From: Candidatus Altimarinota bacterium
GTDB taxonomy: Bacteria > Patescibacteriota > Gracilibacteria > RBG-16-42-10 > JAQVLK01
Reading direction: 5' to 3'
DNA: 55,024 bases
Assembly (NCBI GenBank): GCA_028704165.1
Contig: JAQVLK010000005.1
Span: 1 to 55,024 of the forward strand
In this document: piece after piece, positions 36,805 through 45,726 of the stretch
How the letters are laid out: every line of letters starts with the position of its first letter
Numbering within the stretch: the stretch's first letter is position 1
Notes under the pieces: generated by a model
Told to the model about the DNA's origin: nothing
The model's database searches: none
The model's input: the letters and a program-made list of their open reading frames with translations, nothing else
Translations under genes and position numbers: made by a program

Positions 36805-37386
36805 TCAGCTTACCAGCTTATTATTCAATTCATTCTTAAAGGCACGTTTAGCTCTGTTTAGTAGAGTTCCGATTGTCCCGACCGGTTTCTTCAAGATACC
36901 ACTCATTTCTTGATAATCTTTTTCTTCCAAATATTTTAAGATCAGAACCTCACGATATTTTCTCGGTAAACGTAATAAAGTTTTGTGTACTAATTCCCCT
37001 AGTTCCTTCGCTTCCAGCTCTTTTCTTAGGTCTGTATCATCTTTCAAAAGTGCCAAATAATCATTGGTGCCATCTTCCAAACTCAGTTCTTGCATGTTTT
37101 TCTTATACTTTCTGTAATGACTAATAGCTTCATTACGCGTAATCCGATAGATCCAACTTGAGAATTTGAGTTTACTATCAAAGCTATTTAGATTCCTATA
37201 AACTTTGATAAATACTTCCTGCAAAAGATCCTCGCAAGTTTCATGACTGACATTTAAAAGTCTTTTTAAGTAGCGTAATAATTTTGCTTCATAGCGCTGA
37301 AATAGCTCATACAAAGCAGCTTCATCCTGCAAGGCCAGCCTTGCCAGTTCTTCGTCAGTTTTATATGAGAGAGCATTCCTGCGCAT
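36805..37386 (-). CDS. ECF-family RNA polymerase sigma factor
   Basis: 193 aa. Region 2 (LFQRYEAKLLRYLKRLLNVSHETCEDLLQEVF and FSSWIYRITRNEAISHYRK) and region 4 (LPRKYREVLILKYLEEKDYQEMSGIL ... VGTIGTLLNRAKRAFKNEL) are complete; regions 1 and 3 are absent, as in ECF sigmas. It directs polymerase to its own promoter class. It is followed by a membrane protein that may act as anti-sigma, and preceded by an exported protein that may be in the regulon. Confidence 0.93.
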   Translation of the reverse strand: MRRNALSYKTDEELARLALQDEAALYELFQRYEAKLLRYLKRLLNVSHETCEDLLQEVFIKVYRNLNSFDSKLKFSSWIYRITRNEAISHYRKYKKNMQELSLEDGTNDYLALLKDDTDLRKELEAKELGELVHKTLLRLPRKYREVLILKYLEEKDYQEMSGILKKPVGTIGTLLNRAKRAFKNELNNKLVS

Positions 37387-37500
37387 GAAAATGATTGTAT
37401 TAAGCTAATTAGTTGCCTCTTATAACTCTAGTCCTCCCCCGCATTGTAGCACGAGGAAGGACTAGATATACCCCCTAAAAAAATCTGGATTTATACTTAC

Positions 37501-38019
37501 TTAAGTCTTACGGCCGCGATGCATTCCTTTGCCAAGACTCAAACCCAGTTCATCACGAATCTCTTTCGCTCCATCAAGATCACCACTCTGAGCTAGTTCC
37601 ATAGCCTCAGCAAACTTATCAAAGTTATCAGCAGTGACCTTATCCAAGACCTTAGCTTCACCCCGATGTTCACTCATGAGACTTTTCCAAGTTTCATAAT
37701 CACGATCAGTGATAGCTTGAGAGACTGCGTCACGATGTTCTTGCATCGTATTCACCTGCTCCATGCTTTGCTCGGCAAAACTGGCAAATTCATCTTCACT
37801 GATAAATTTAGTCCAGATAGCTTGACGTCCCTCTTTAGCGCTCATAAGTTCTTGCCAAGCGGAGTAATCCTTATTAGTTAGAGCATCTTGCATAGCCTGG
37901 AAGTTCTCACTATCACCCTTCATCCCCATCCCCGGACCACCCCAAGCCAGAGCAGAGCTCGCAAAAGCGAGTAAACTTAGCGTAGCCAGTGAACTTGCCA
38001 AGATTGTTTTCTTTTTCAT
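37501..38019 (-). CDS. Exported protein with two tandem helical repeats
   Basis: 172 aa. Signal peptide MKKKTILASSLATLSLLAFASSALA. Two units, MQDALTNKDYSAWQELMSA (about 43-61) and VSQAITDRDYETWKSLMSE (about 98-116), are clear repeats; each is followed by a helix ending in F-x-x-F-A-E. The family is unnamed to me; similar exported proteins occur in CPR. It may be controlled by the neighbouring ECF sigma. Its upstream spacer (38020-38254) has a hairpin (AGCTGC...GCAGCT) and repeat debris. Confidence 0.75.
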   Translation of the reverse strand: MKKKTILASSLATLSLLAFASSALAWGGPGMGMKGDSENFQAMQDALTNKDYSAWQELMSAKEGRQAIWTKFISEDEFASFAEQSMEQVNTMQEHRDAVSQAITDRDYETWKSLMSEHRGEAKVLDKVTADNFDKFAEAMELAQSGDLDGAKEIRDELGLSLGKGMHRGRKT

Positions 38020-38254
38020 AAAATCTTTTTTAATTGTAATTGCTTATTTTAGTCCCCGTCAACGGCCGTAAGCGAGGAAAGAAAATTTCGAAACAACAGC
38101 TGCATAGATTAGTACGCAGCTCGAGGATTTTTTCTTTCAAAAACAAGGAAGAGGGTCTAGGGAAGAGGGTTTAGGGTGTCCGAGCTTGCCCTGAGCTTAC
38201 CAAGCGAAGGGTTCCGATCCTCCTAGGCGGACCGAGTCCCGAACTTGCCTCTCC

Positions 38255-39142
38255 TCACCCTATCATCCCCCGCAGCATCCTAACGCGTTCCTCAATCGGC
38301 GGATGGGTGGAAAAAAGTTTAGAAGAAAACTTGCCCTTCAAAGGGTTGGCAATATAGAGATGGGCAGTCGCTTTGTTGGCAGCTTCGAGTAGTTCTTTGT
38401 CAGCTCCGATCTTTTCCAGTGCCGAGGCCAGTCCCTCAGGGTAGCGTGTCAACATCGCAGCTGAAGCATCAGCCAAATATTCACGTTTACGGGAAATTGC
38501 CAGTTTGATCAGAGTCGCAATCAGCGGCGACAGGATAGCTAAGACAAGTCCTATCACAATCATCAAGGCTTGCACCTGATTACCGCCTTTGTCACTACCA
38601 TGTTTGGAATAAATACTCCAGCGCAAGAACCAGTCTGAGAGCAATGCAATAATACCGGCAAAGATCACTGCCACCGTCATGACGCGCATGTCGTAGTTCT
38701 TGATATGCGAAAGCTCGTGCGCTATCACCCCTTCCAGCTCAGCCTTATTCAGCTTCTCAATAATTCCAGTTGTCAGAGCAATCACGGCCTTATTGGGATT
38801 ACGACCGGTGGCGAAGGCATTGGGAGCTGTGTCTTCGATGATATAAATCTTGGGAGTTGGAAGTCCCGCAGCAATACAGAGATTCTCAACCAAGTGGTAA
38901 ATCTTGGGATTATCGTCATGCTTAAGTTCCTTGGCTTTGCTGATCCCCAGCACCATTTTGTCCGAGTAAAAATAGCCTACAAAAGCCGACGAAAAAGCAA
39001 ACACCCCCGCAAAGGGCAGTAAGTAAAAGCCGTCTCCGCCAGTTGCTTCTCCGTAAACATAAGCGATTAGACAGATAAAGAAGATAAAAAGAACGATCAG
39101 TGCGACAGAGCGAATTTTGTTGGAGCTGATTTGGGAGTACAT
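38255..39142 (-). CDS. htpX: HtpX-type membrane zinc metalloprotease
   Basis: 295 aa. Two N-terminal membrane helices, then GVIAHELSHIKNYDMRV with the zinc ligands and catalytic Glu of HExxH, two more hydrophobic segments and the downstream Glu in REYLADASAA. It degrades misfolded membrane proteins. Ends with FSTHPPIEERVRML, as in the family. Stands alone. Confidence 0.95.
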   Translation of the reverse strand: MYSQISSNKIRSVALIVLFIFFICLIAYVYGEATGGDGFYLLPFAGVFAFSSAFVGYFYSDKMVLGISKAKELKHDDNPKIYHLVENLCIAAGLPTPKIYIIEDTAPNAFATGRNPNKAVIALTTGIIEKLNKAELEGVIAHELSHIKNYDMRVMTVAVIFAGIIALLSDWFLRWSIYSKHGSDKGGNQVQALMIVIGLVLAILSPLIATLIKLAISRKREYLADASAAMLTRYPEGLASALEKIGADKELLEAANKATAHLYIANPLKGKFSSKLFSTHPPIEERVRMLRGMIG

Positions 39143-39384
39143 ACGGAAAAGTGATTAGTGAGAAGTGAAAAGTGGAAAGGCTTTATCTCTTCACTAAGCA
39201 CTAGCCACTATTCACTATCTTTAGCTTATTACAAAACTTCAAACAAGACTAGCCTCTTGATTCTTACTCCGCTTCCCGATACAATCTGGGAGCCTCTTTG
39301 CTTACGAGAAACAAAAGTACATTAAAACCGTATTACTTAAGGTAAGCAAATTTCCAAAAAATCATTATTAATCTTAATATTCAG

Positions 39385-39873
39385 ATGAAAAAAGTTCTAG
39401 CAAGTCTCCTGCTCGCCAGTTTCATTCTCAGCGCTTGTGGCCCCCAAGCTCCCAGCACCGGTTCTTTCCAACAAGATGCCGCCAACAAGATCACTGAGGT
39501 TCAACTTACCCAAGATGATCTAGCTAAAGATTTTGCAGGCTATACGATCAAAGAAGAAGAAAACGACAGTCGTTATGGATTGGGTGGTCGAGAAGTCTAT
39601 CTCATGCAGGATGAAAAGGAAGTTTTTCGCATGCGCTATATGAGTTTTGCTTCCGAGGAAGCACTCGAGACTAATCTGGCAGAGATCGGTGCCGGCGATG
39701 ATATGGAAAAAGCCGGATTTGGAGAGGAAGCTTACAAATCTGAAGATCGCAAGAAAATTACATTCCGTCAGGATGACATCAAGATGGATGTAACTGTTCT
39801 GGCAGAGGCCTCTGATGGGCACGAGATGGATGAGGTTGAGGATCTAGCCGATCTGATGTTGGATAAGTTCTAA
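39385..39873 (+). CDS. Small lipoprotein
   Basis: 162 aa. Signal MKKVLASLLLASFILSAC, lipobox LSAC (Cys18). The acidic mature part has no recognised family. Followed by another lipoprotein gene; together with the DUF3352 gene they may form a unit. Confidence 0.75.
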   Translation: MKKVLASLLLASFILSACGPQAPSTGSFQQDAANKITEVQLTQDDLAKDFAGYTIKEEENDSRYGLGGREVYLMQDEKEVFRMRYMSFASEEALETNLAEIGAGDDMEKAGFGEEAYKSEDRKKITFRQDDIKMDVTVLAEASDGHEMDEVEDLADLMLDKF

Positions 39874-39895
39874 ATAAGTATTAAGCGAGGTAAGT

Positions 39896-39922
39896 AGTAG
39901 CGGGCCTCGTGCCCGCGGTGAA
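39896..39922. repeat. Single unit related to the 25.06-kb tandem hairpins
   Basis: AGTAGCGGGCCTCGTGCCCG then CGGTGAA; CGGGC and GCCCG form the stem. Same flanks (AGTAGC, GGTGAA) as the 25057 array, with compensating stem changes. Confidence 0.7.
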
Positions 39923-39943
39923 TAAATAATTAAGTACATGCAT

Positions 39944-40600
39944 ATGAAAAAGTTATTAGTAGCTATGATCGCTCTCAGTTTATTGCTCGCAGCTTGCGGG
40001 ACACCAACTATCACAGCTGATTATGACAAAGTAGCTGAGAAAGTTTATAAGATTGGTGAATTACTTGGTAAGACTGAGGGAGATTTCCAAAAGATTACTC
40101 TGGGCGAAGATGATGTTGAATATTCCGACGAAGTCCAGGATTATTCCCAAACAATCGCTTATCTGACAGAGTTAGAGGAAGCCTACAAGAGATTCGGTGG
40201 CAATATCGGATTCAATGCTGACTTAGCTTTACTGCGTATCTTGTTGAAAAACAACGGACAAGCTCAGCATATCACCAAGAGTTTCTCTATTATTCACGAA
40301 GAAACACTTGGAATTGTGCCACAGAAATACATCTGGTACTTTGAGTTCGGCTATCAAACTAATCTCTTGGAAGAGGTACTGACTCGTTTCCAGAACGAAG
40401 AGGGAATATTCCAAGCTCCCGGAGAAAACTTTTCAGTTCCCGGCTTCGTAGAGCTACAACAGAATCTTTCTCCGGATCTGGGAGGAGCAGGCAAACGAGC
40501 TCTGAGCAAGATAGCCGGCTATGAACAGGAGTTTGGGTTGGATGAGTCTGATTTACAAAATATTTCAGCCAGCCTCAAGACCCTATTGGAAGTTTTCTAG
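39944..40600 (+). CDS. Lipoprotein, unknown
   Basis: 218 aa from ATG 39944; an in-frame ATG two codons earlier is possible. Signal MKKLLVAMIALSLLLAAC, lipobox LAAC. The mature part is helical and acidic (LTELEEAYKRFGGNIGFNADLAL). No family recognised. Followed by the palindrome GAAAGCGCTTTC at 40602-40613. Confidence 0.75.
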   Translation: MKKLLVAMIALSLLLAACGTPTITADYDKVAEKVYKIGELLGKTEGDFQKITLGEDDVEYSDEVQDYSQTIAYLTELEEAYKRFGGNIGFNADLALLRILLKNNGQAQHITKSFSIIHEETLGIVPQKYIWYFEFGYQTNLLEEVLTRFQNEEGIFQAPGENFSVPGFVELQQNLSPDLGGAGKRALSKIAGYEQEFGLDESDLQNISASLKTLLEVF

Positions 40601-40708
40601 GAAAGCGCTTTCGCAGAGCAAGACCACTTTCAGAGTAGTACGCTACTTAACTTTCTTGAAAAAAACCGAATCTTCAAGCAGGATAGCTTTGTAAAACTTA
40701 TTCTAAAA

Positions 40709-42334
40709 ATGACCATCTCGAAAATAAAACAAGCCATTCTGCTGAGTCTTGCGCTCCTAATTGCCGTTTTGTTCCTGGCATCCGGTAGTTTTTACCTTTA
40801 CCTTAAACTGCAGGGCAAATCTCCGGAACATTTTGTAAACCAAGGAATTGAGTTTCTGACACAACACATTCCCCTCCTCGGTGATAATAAGGTGGAACTC
40901 ACAGAGTTGGGCTCAGCTCTCAATATTCTGCCAGCAGACAGCAGCACTTACCAAGATTTGCAACTTGCTAAGGCACCTACTGAGATCAAGACTAGCATTG
41001 AGAATTACCTACAAGCTCACAATCCATCTGAGGTTTTACCTACTAGAATTATCGCTGCCAGTTTCCCCATTGTGAATCAAGGAGAAACAGTTGAGACAAA
41101 AGTTTTCCTAATTCCATACAGTCTCGCAGAAGACGAAACCTTGATGAATACGATCTTCTCTTCTTTTGAGGAAGAATCTTTTGAGCTTAGTAGTGAGACT
41201 TTTGCCGGTTACGAGACCTACATTTTGGATCAACCCGACGGTTTGAATTACTATCTCTGCCGTATCAGTACAGATTACCTACTCCTAACTGATAACAAAC
41301 AGGCTCTAGCTAAGCTACTAAGAAAGCAGGATCTGACCGATACTTTGGGAGAGAAACTGGTCTTTCCGCCAGCTGAGAGTGTCTTTTATCAGAGCTACCA
41401 ACAGGGAAATCCAAACCCTGACCTATTACAAAAGATTGCCAGATTGAGTGATTTTTATCCGGCCGAGAAAAGTAGTCTTCAGCTCAGTACAATGGAGAAT
41501 GGACTGGTCTTTCGTAAAGAGTTAGGTATCGAGGGTAAATCTCCTGAAAGTTTTCAGGTCAAACTAAGCTTTTTCTCACCCAAAGAGAGTTTACTTTACT
41601 TTGAAGATTACGATTTGAAACAATTCCTTTATCCTCTTTTGGAAAGTAGCACCGGCAGTGAGAATAGTTATAAATTAAAAATAAAGGACCTTGTGAAGGA
41701 TTTTCGTAGTAATTACGATTTGGATCTTGAAAAAGATTTACTGGATTGGATGAATCGTAATTACAGTCTCACCGTTACTCCGGTCTCCGATCCTAGTCTC
41801 TTCACCTATGCTTTTTCACTACTTATTGAGCTTGATGAAAAAGAAGAAGCCCTCCTCGGCCTAGCCAAAGCAGAAAAAGCAGTGGAGCTATATTTCGCAG
41901 GACGGTCTGATGCCACCAATAAGCTCACTTATAAATTTATTGATCAGAACTTGGGAGACTTACAACTCCGCAGCATTGCGCTCTATCCTGAATTCGGCTT
42001 ACATTACACCTTTCTTGATGACAATCACTTATTAATAAGTAGTCATCTCGAAGGTATCGAAGACTTCAGCGAAGTCCGTCCCGACAAAGATTCACTAGCT
42101 ACTCGCAATGCTTTGACCAAGGCTGTCGGAGAATTGGAGGGCAAAGATGTTTTAAATGTTTTTTATTGGGATGTTAGACAAAGTTTCCCTTTTGTAGATT
42201 ACTTACTTGAAAAATACTTATCCGAAAAAGATGCTGTTTTCTTGAGTGATTTACTGAGAGAGTTAGATAATATCGGGCAGATCTCAGAACTCAAGAGCAA
42301 CTATATTGAGCAAACCGGAATCATCAATTTTTAG
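40709..42334 (+). CDS. DUF3352-like exported protein
   Basis: 541 aa. One N-terminal helix (AILLSLALLIAVLFLASGSFYLYL) anchors it; the rest is extracytoplasmic. The pattern LPADSSTY..., YLLLTDNKQALAKLL and HLLISSHLEGIEDF is that of DUF3352 (PF11832), found in cyanobacteria and CPR, with unknown function. Long, without repeats or catalytic motif. 29 bp before the ferritin-like gene. Confidence 0.72.
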   Translation: MTISKIKQAILLSLALLIAVLFLASGSFYLYLKLQGKSPEHFVNQGIEFLTQHIPLLGDNKVELTELGSALNILPADSSTYQDLQLAKAPTEIKTSIENYLQAHNPSEVLPTRIIAASFPIVNQGETVETKVFLIPYSLAEDETLMNTIFSSFEEESFELSSETFAGYETYILDQPDGLNYYLCRISTDYLLLTDNKQALAKLLRKQDLTDTLGEKLVFPPAESVFYQSYQQGNPNPDLLQKIARLSDFYPAEKSSLQLSTMENGLVFRKELGIEGKSPESFQVKLSFFSPKESLLYFEDYDLKQFLYPLLESSTGSENSYKLKIKDLVKDFRSNYDLDLEKDLLDWMNRNYSLTVTPVSDPSLFTYAFSLLIELDEKEEALLGLAKAEKAVELYFAGRSDATNKLTYKFIDQNLGDLQLRSIALYPEFGLHYTFLDDNHLLISSHLEGIEDFSEVRPDKDSLATRNALTKAVGELEGKDVLNVFYWDVRQSFPFVDYLLEKYLSEKDAVFLSDLLRELDNIGQISELKSNYIEQTGIINF

Positions 42335-42363
42335 ATATTTAGAAATCATTAACCAAAATCACT

Positions 42364-42855
42364 ATGGGTACACGTGGACTCTCGCTCGTCAAAACGGATG
42401 TTAAGGAATTAATTAGCTTGCTGAATAAGGCTCTGGCCGACGAATGGCTTGCTTATTATCAGTACTGGATCGGCTCCAAAGTGATCAAAGGACCTATGAA
42501 AGGTGAAGTAATCGCTGAACTGATTCAGCACGCCGCTGATGAATTACGCCATGCTGATATGTTAGTTAATCGAATTATCCAGCTGGGCGGAACCCCTATC
42601 TTGGAACCAAAAGATTGGTATGAGATGAGTCATTGTGGTTACTCCTCTCCTAGCAACCCCTTTGTTAAGAAAATTCTAGATCAAAACATTGCAGGCGAGC
42701 AATGCGCTATCGATGTTTATGAGAAACTCAGAAAACTTACCAAAGACAAAGATGAAGTAACTTACCAAATAGTGCTCAGCATCCAAACCGATGAGATCGA
42801 ACATGAAGAAGATCTGCAGGCTCTTTTGGAAGATTTGGAGACGATTACGAAATAG
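42364..42855 (+). CDS. Dps-like ferritin (DPSL/thioferritin type)
   Basis: 163 aa. Four-helix ferritin fold with metal ligands E27, E60, H63, E112, E144 and H147. Two Cys residues, C91 (HCGY) and C114 (GEQCAI), lie near the ferroxidase site with the spacing typical of Dps-like proteins of archaea and some bacteria. These cages detoxify peroxide and store iron. The segment LGGTPILEPKDWYEMSHCGY is characteristic. Fits an organism with oxygen-sensitive PFOR and radical SAM enzymes. Confidence 0.87.
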   Translation: MGTRGLSLVKTDVKELISLLNKALADEWLAYYQYWIGSKVIKGPMKGEVIAELIQHAADELRHADMLVNRIIQLGGTPILEPKDWYEMSHCGYSSPSNPFVKKILDQNIAGEQCAIDVYEKLRKLTKDKDEVTYQIVLSIQTDEIEHEEDLQALLEDLETITK

Positions 42856-42889
42856 GGGGGACAGTACTTAAGTGAATAAGTAAGTAAGT

Positions 42890-42903
42890 TCCGCCTAGGC
42901 GGA
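42890..42903. repeat. Dispersed palindrome TCCGCCTAGGCGGA
   Basis: Exact copy of 1905-1918 and 34537-34550. The following spacer (about 42912-43015) is a degraded relative of 1647-1727 (shared CTATTGTTATATTGCTC and GGCAGGG-type blocks). Confidence 0.8.
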
Positions 42904-43063
42904 TAAGTAGGGAAATGGTCGGGGGGAGGCAGGGACTAGGGTTGAGGGGTGGGAGAAGTGGCTCTATTGTTATATTGCTCCCTTGTTGTTTTGTAGTCTG
43001 TCGTCTGTTTTTTGTATTCGGAGTCCCGAAAGTAATTTGTTTTTCAGACGAATTCAGCCTGTA

Positions 43064-43561
43064 TTATTCGTTCCAGTCTATCACTTCATGAACCTCGTTT
43101 TCAAGTACGGCGAAAACTTTTCGAAGATCCGCTCCGCGAGCTTGCACGGTACGTGTCGGCAATACAGGACTAAATAAAAGCCACTCTTGTTTAAAGATTT
43201 CCGGATCAAGATAAATCGGATACTCGGCGTCAAAGGCAAAGGGATAAGCGCAACCCGGCTGGGCACCGAAATGTGTTTGCAACTCATCAGGATTGACTAG
43301 GCGTACTTTCTTGACCTCTAACTTAAGCTTAATGGCAGCAAAATTAACTCGTTTCCCCTGCAAGGTCACATAAACCAGCAACTTTTCATCAGCCTTCAGC
43401 ACCATACATTTCATTTCCGTACCAAAGAAAGCAGCTTCTTTCTGCACCGCAGCTAGATCTTCGTAATTTAAGGCTTCTCGATGCTCGAACAGTTTATATT
43501 CGACCTGATGCTGATCCAACAGTGAGATTAATTTTTGATAAATTTCCTGAGAATTGATCAT
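43064..43561 (-). CDS. YbaK/ProX-type aminoacyl-tRNA deacylase domain protein
   Basis: 165 aa from ATG 43561 (MINSQEIYQKL); a GTG at 43582 would add seven residues. The YbaK fold covers the chain: YKLFEHREAL, MKCMVLKADEKLLVYVT, FGAQPGCAYPFAF and PIYLDPE. The family hydrolyses mischarged tRNA-Pro or tRNA-Ala. The substrate cannot be told from sequence. Its upstream region is the broken tRNA-Gly copy. Confidence 0.82.
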   Translation of the reverse strand: MINSQEIYQKLISLLDQHQVEYKLFEHREALNYEDLAAVQKEAAFFGTEMKCMVLKADEKLLVYVTLQGKRVNFAAIKLKLEVKKVRLVNPDELQTHFGAQPGCAYPFAFDAEYPIYLDPEIFKQEWLLFSPVLPTRTVQARGADLRKVFAVLENEVHEVIDWNE

Positions 43562-43585
43562 AGAAAGATGACTTGGTTTCACTTC

Positions 43586-43685
43586 TGGAGCGGGATACGG
43601 GCCCGCCTGCGCTCTATCGAGCTTCGTCGGGTAAAAATCGTCGTGCCTACGGCAGATCCGCCTCCGGCGGAAACCCGCGTATTAA
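43586..43685 (-). pseudogene. Broken copy of the tRNA-Gly 3' half with an insertion
   Basis: 43586-43601 equals the 3' end of tRNA-Gly (43717-43732), and 43672-43685 matches its T-stem to anticodon-stem part (one mismatch). Between them are about 70 bp of GC-rich sequence with several small palindromes, including TCCGCCTCCGGCGGA. It lies 31 bp past the CCA end of the intact gene. Confidence 0.8.
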
Positions 43686-43716
43686 GCTTACCTGCCCGCC
43701 GTAGTAAATGCGGCCA

Positions 43717-43790
43717 TGGAGCGGGATACGGGAATCGAACCCGCGTCTTAACCTTGGGAAGGTCACATACTACCATTGTACTAATCCCGC
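43717..43790 (-). tRNA. tRNA-Gly (CCC)
   Basis: 74 nt with encoded CCA. Acceptor GCGGGAT pairs with ATCCCGC; anticodon stem TGACC/GGTTA around loop TTCCCAA, so CCC is at 34-36; T-arm GCGGGTTCGATTCCCGT. Confidence 0.95.
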
Positions 43791-43847
43791 AAATTGAGAA
43801 ATTACTAATTACTAATGTCTAATTTCTAAACAATTTTTTATTAGAAA

Positions 43848-44918
43848 TTAGTTATTAGTCCTTAGATATTTTCCTAGTTCTCTGGCTGCATTTTCTGCCG
43901 GAATATCTTTTTTAGCAAGTTTTCCTTTTTGATATAAATTCACCATCCCATCCTTCCCCCCAACCAGTGCGAAATCCGCATCACGCGCTTCTCCTAGACC
44001 GTTCACAACACAACCCATGATGGCAATTTTGACTCCTTTTAAGTTGCTGAATTTTTCTTTAATCTCCTGAGTAAGCTTTTCAATATGAAAGAGTGTTCTC
44101 GAGCAACCAGGACAAGACACAAATTCTGTTTTACTAATTCTACGCTTAACGACCTGAAGTAAACTGTACGCAAGTTCCACTTCACAGACAGGATCTTCGG
44201 TCAGAGAAACTCTGATCGTGTCCCCTATTCCTTCCATCAGTAGAGTGCCGATTCCAAGTTCCGATTTAATTCTCCCTTCTTCCCCACTGCCCGCTTCCGT
44301 CACACCCAGATGCAGAGGATAGTCCATTTTGGCTTTGTCCATCTCTCGCACAAGTAAGCGATTGGCCTCGATCATCATTAAGGGATCCGAAGCTTTGATA
44401 GCTACAATTAAATCTTCAAATTCCCGTTCACGGAAAAAATTTAGATATTCTATAGTCGCAGCAGCCATAGCTGTGGCATCTTCACCAAATTTCTCAATCT
44501 GATCTTTTGAAAGTGAGCCGTGATTCACCCCTATTCTTAAAGGTTTGTTTAACTGCTTCGCAGCTTTGATTAAACTTTCCAGCTCAGCCTTGGGAAAATT
44601 TCCCGGATTAATACGCACTTTATCAGCCACGCGTAAAGATTCGATCGCAACTTCGGCATTAAAGTGCACGTCAGCTATCAAAGGAACTTGCACCTTCTTT
44701 TTTATCTCTGCGAAAGCTGCAACATGCTGCAAACTAGGGACAGCCAAGCGCACCAGTTCAGCACCGGCCGAGACGCAAGCCCTGATCTGCCGAACACTGG
44801 CATTGATATCCAAAGTATCGGTATTTAGCATAGTTTGAACTCGGACGGGATTAGCTCCTCCGATTTCGACATTGCCAACTTTGATAATACGAGTTTTACG
44901 ACGCTGCATTTCTGGCAT
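43848..44918 (-). CDS. ispG: 4-hydroxy-3-methylbut-2-enyl-diphosphate synthase (IspG/GcpE)
   Basis: 356 aa from ATG 44918 (MPEMQRRKTRIIKVGN), chosen because homologues begin close to QRRK; an upstream in-frame ATG at 44963 adds 15 residues. TIM-barrel part to about 250, then the [4Fe-4S] ligands in SCPGCSRTLF and IMGCVVNGLGEARDADFALVGG. Penultimate step of the MEP isoprenoid pathway, reduced by ferredoxin or flavodoxin. The other MEP genes are not in this window. Confidence 0.95.
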   Translation of the reverse strand: MPEMQRRKTRIIKVGNVEIGGANPVRVQTMLNTDTLDINASVRQIRACVSAGAELVRLAVPSLQHVAAFAEIKKKVQVPLIADVHFNAEVAIESLRVADKVRINPGNFPKAELESLIKAAKQLNKPLRIGVNHGSLSKDQIEKFGEDATAMAAATIEYLNFFREREFEDLIVAIKASDPLMMIEANRLLVREMDKAKMDYPLHLGVTEAGSGEEGRIKSELGIGTLLMEGIGDTIRVSLTEDPVCEVELAYSLLQVVKRRISKTEFVSCPGCSRTLFHIEKLTQEIKEKFSNLKGVKIAIMGCVVNGLGEARDADFALVGGKDGMVNLYQKGKLAKKDIPAENAARELGKYLRTNN

Positions 44919-44984
44919 AGAGCAATTTACTGCGGATAGCATTCTAGCAAGATGTACAGACAATTGATAGATATAACCATTAAC

Positions 44985-45100
44985 TTAAGTGCAAGTGTGA
45001 GTCCCAAAGGGAGGCCTTTGGCCTGCAAGAATCTAGTCATCCCAATGGGACCCCTTTGGGGCTAGTTAAAAACACCCTAAACCCTCTACCCTAGTCCCTG
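44985..45100 (-). repeat. Inverted, interrupted copy of the 1481-1665 repeat
   Basis: On the minus strand: GGGACTAGGGTAGAGG, a gap with two palindromic inserts (CCCCAAAGGGG and a GGCCAAAGGCC-type block), GACTAGATTCTTGCA, then ACTTGCACTTAAG. The inserts are absent from the 1.5-kb copies. Confidence 0.75.
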
Positions 45101-45102
45101 TT

Positions 45103-45237
45103 TTTATTCGCATCATTCCCTATTTTTACCTGCCGGAGCTTAAGGAGCGTAGGCATGGCGTAATGGTCCCATCTTCTTATTCGGATCAAAAATTCGTAGA
45201 TTCGTAATGGTCCCATCACGTCTTAATCTTTCCTTAA
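45103..45237 (+). repeat. Dispersed repeat shared with 1801-1890 (inverted)
   Basis: Same blocks as at 1801-1890 up to and including the CTTAAT boxes. Extra segment of about 33 bp between two TAATGGTCCCATC repeats. It runs directly into the 221-bp repeat. Confidence 0.8.
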
Positions 45238-45441
45238 TCCTTCAATTCGTTTCACTCTCTCAGGACAAGTGTCAATACATTAATGACTATAGTAAGCATT
45301 GCTAGTACCTTGCTTGTGGTGAGTGTAGCGAAGCGGAGTCGAACCATCTTTGTGTGCTAGAGTTAGTTCAGGGTGATGGGGAACCCCGGCACGCTCGCTC
45401 GCGAGCGACGTGCCCCGGGTGGGGTGTTATGCCCAAATTTC
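45221..45441 (+). repeat. 221-bp dispersed repeat, copy B
   Basis: Partner of 13345-13565 (211/221 identical, no gaps). Ends 36 bp before tRNA-Thr. It includes the CTTAAT direct repeat at the left end and the GC hairpin at about 45388-45414. Confidence 0.9.
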
Positions 45442-45477
45442 TGAGATTTGTGCTAAAATCCAGCTCGTAGTCTTTAG

Positions 45478-45553
45478 GCCGATGTAGCTCAGTTGGTAGA
45501 GCAACGGTATCGTAAACCGTGGGTCACCGGTTCGACTCCGGTCATCGGCTCCA
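45478..45553 (+). tRNA. tRNA-Thr (CGT)
   Basis: 76 nt with encoded CCA. Acceptor GCCGATG pairs with CATCGGC; anticodon stem ACGGT/ACCGT around ATCGTAA, anticodon CGT; T-arm CCGGTTCGACTCCGG. Confidence 0.96.
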
Positions 45554-45647
45554 GAAAATTTACTAAGCGAAGGCGGGGTAGGCAGGTATAAAGTCCAACC
45601 GTGAGCTATATAGGTTTCAGACGAAGGCTGACCTGCCGCAGGCATGG

Positions 45648-45668
45648 CGACTCCGGTCATCGGCTCCA
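45648..45668 (+). repeat. 21-bp duplicate of the tRNA-Thr 3' end
   Basis: Exact copy of 45533-45553 (T-loop to CCA), 115 bp downstream. The intervening DNA ends in a CCTGCCGCAGG palindrome. Resembles a target or attachment-site duplication at a tRNA end. Confidence 0.85.
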
Positions 45669-45726
45669 AATGATCCGCAGAATAAATAACATTAGGCTTG
45701 AGAAAGATGCCAAGCTGTGCTTTGAT

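Noticed and set aside
43535-43822. Plus-strand frame across tRNA-Gly and its broken copy
   Set aside because: Overlaps an RNA gene and repeats; no protein features.
45601-45726. Extended N-terminus for the diadenylate cyclase
   Set aside because: The extension is read from the duplicated tRNA-Thr end and repeat DNA; it does not fit the family start.
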